Shown here piece after piece: positions 13,931 through 14,446 of a stretch of DNA of 14,446 nt (its first letter is position 1; every line of letters begins with the position of its first letter). The position numbers were made by a program, and so were the translations under genes. The DNA is taken from NCBI GenBank assembly GCA_024402455.1, contig JAKSTS010000050.1:1-14446 (forward strand), in the 5' to 3' direction. The stretch comes from Treponemataceae bacterium (GTDB lineage Bacteria; Spirochaetota; Spirochaetia; Treponematales; Treponemataceae). The notes beneath the pieces were generated by a model, which was given only the letters and a program-made list of their open reading frames with translations, made no database searches and was not told the origin of the DNA.

Positions 13931-14446
13931 TTATTTTACTACGATATTTACAAGCTTGTTTGGTACAACAATTACTTTAAGAGGTGTTTTTCCTTCAAGG
14001 AATTTTTTTGCACCTTCTGTAGCAAGTGCTGCTTTTTCAATTTCTGCTTTATCAGTGTTCATTGGCATTTCAAGTTTATCACGGATTTTTCCATTGACTT
14101 GAACTACAATTGTACAGCTGTTATCTTTTGTGAACTCTTCATTGTAAGTTGGCCACTGAACGTATGCAATTGTTTCTTTGTTGCCAAGTTTTTCCCAGAG
14201 TTCTTCACCAAGGTGAGGAGCGTATGGAGAAAGAACTTTTACAAAGTCTGACCACATTGCTTTTGGAACTTCTGGTAATTTAGAAACCTCGTTGATGAAA
14301 ATCATCATCTGACTGATAGCAGTGTTGAAGTTCAAGCTTGCAGTATCATCTGTTACCTTTTTGATTGTCTGTGCAAAAGTCTTGCGTGCAGAAATCAAAG
14401 CTTTATCATCAAGTTTACCTGTAATATCAATATCAGCCATTGGTTT
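13931..14446 (-). CDS. leuS: Leucyl-tRNA synthetase, C-terminal part (cut by window edge)
   Basis: LeuRS charges tRNA-Leu with leucine. Only the last 171 residues are present; the frame stays open to the right edge, so the gene continues beyond the window. The visible part is the helical anticodon-binding domain, with the class I pattern KKVTDDTASLNFNTAIS and APHLGEELW, then the small C-terminal domain containing VQVNGKIRDKLEMP and closing KVIVVPNKLVNIVVK. These are typical of bacterial LeuRS. It ends in TAA at 13931. The internal ATG at 14440 is not a real start, because the domain is the tail of a protein of usually more than 800 residues. Confidence 0.93.
   Translation of the reverse strand, partial: KPMADIDITGKLDDKALISARKTFAQTIKKVTDDTASLNFNTAISQMMIFINEVSKLPEVPKAMWSDFVKVLSPYAPHLGEELWEKLGNKETIAYVQWPTYNEEFTKDNSCTIVVQVNGKIRDKLEMPMNTDKAEIEKAALATEGAKKFLEGKTPLKVIVVPNKLVNIVVK

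Overview
The window looks like a chromosomal segment of a host-associated spirochaete of the genus Treponema or a close relative. It is fairly AT-rich, with a grpE-dnaK-dnaJ chaperone cluster next to SpoIIE-type (RsbU-like) phosphatases, a STAS-domain anti-sigma antagonist and a BspA-like leucine-rich-repeat lipoprotein. The genus is inferred from protein style and gene company, not from a marker gene.

Layout, left to right. Positions 1-659 hold no credible gene. They contain an array of short palindromic repeat modules (1-360) and three strong hairpins (431-555). Positions 660-2519 encode a surface lipoprotein with a polyglycine tether and BspA-type LRRs. Positions 2520-3121 hold a second array of the same repeat modules, including a 173-bp near-perfect copy of one in the left array, so the lipoprotein gene lies between long direct repeats. 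grpE (3122-3748), dnaK (3797-5731), a hairpin terminator, and dnaJ (5874-7010, GTG start) with its own strong terminator follow. A 400-bp leader with hairpins and an extended -10 promoter precedes two tandem membrane-bound PP2C/SpoIIE phosphatases (7464-8852 and 8858-11011), which end in a terminator. Next are a STAS antagonist (11299-11625) and, with no gap, a VanY-family carboxypeptidase (11626-12396). Positions 12397-12822 hold two more, diverged copies of the repeat family, one apparently inside the loop of the carboxypeptidase terminator. On the minus strand are a threonine aldolase-family PLP enzyme (12823-13857) and the C-terminal end of leucyl-tRNA synthetase (from 13931 off the right edge).

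How the genes work together. GrpE, DnaK and DnaJ form the Hsp70 folding machine. The two phosphatases and the STAS protein form the input half of a partner switch: sensor phosphatases dephosphorylate the antagonist, which then sequesters an anti-sigma kinase. No kinase or sigma factor is present here. The carboxypeptidase abuts the STAS gene and is probably co-transcribed with it.

The least explained material is the repeat family. Its core is a 100-bp element made of two facing hairpins whose stems vary by paired changes, followed by a TTTGGAC box. Three copies (201-300, 2719-2818, 12651-12750 reversed) are all exactly 100 bp despite sequence divergence. A second 92-nt module shows base changes that fit a conserved RNA fold. 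I recognise the half-unit as resembling dispersed palindromes in other bacteria, but not these composite forms.
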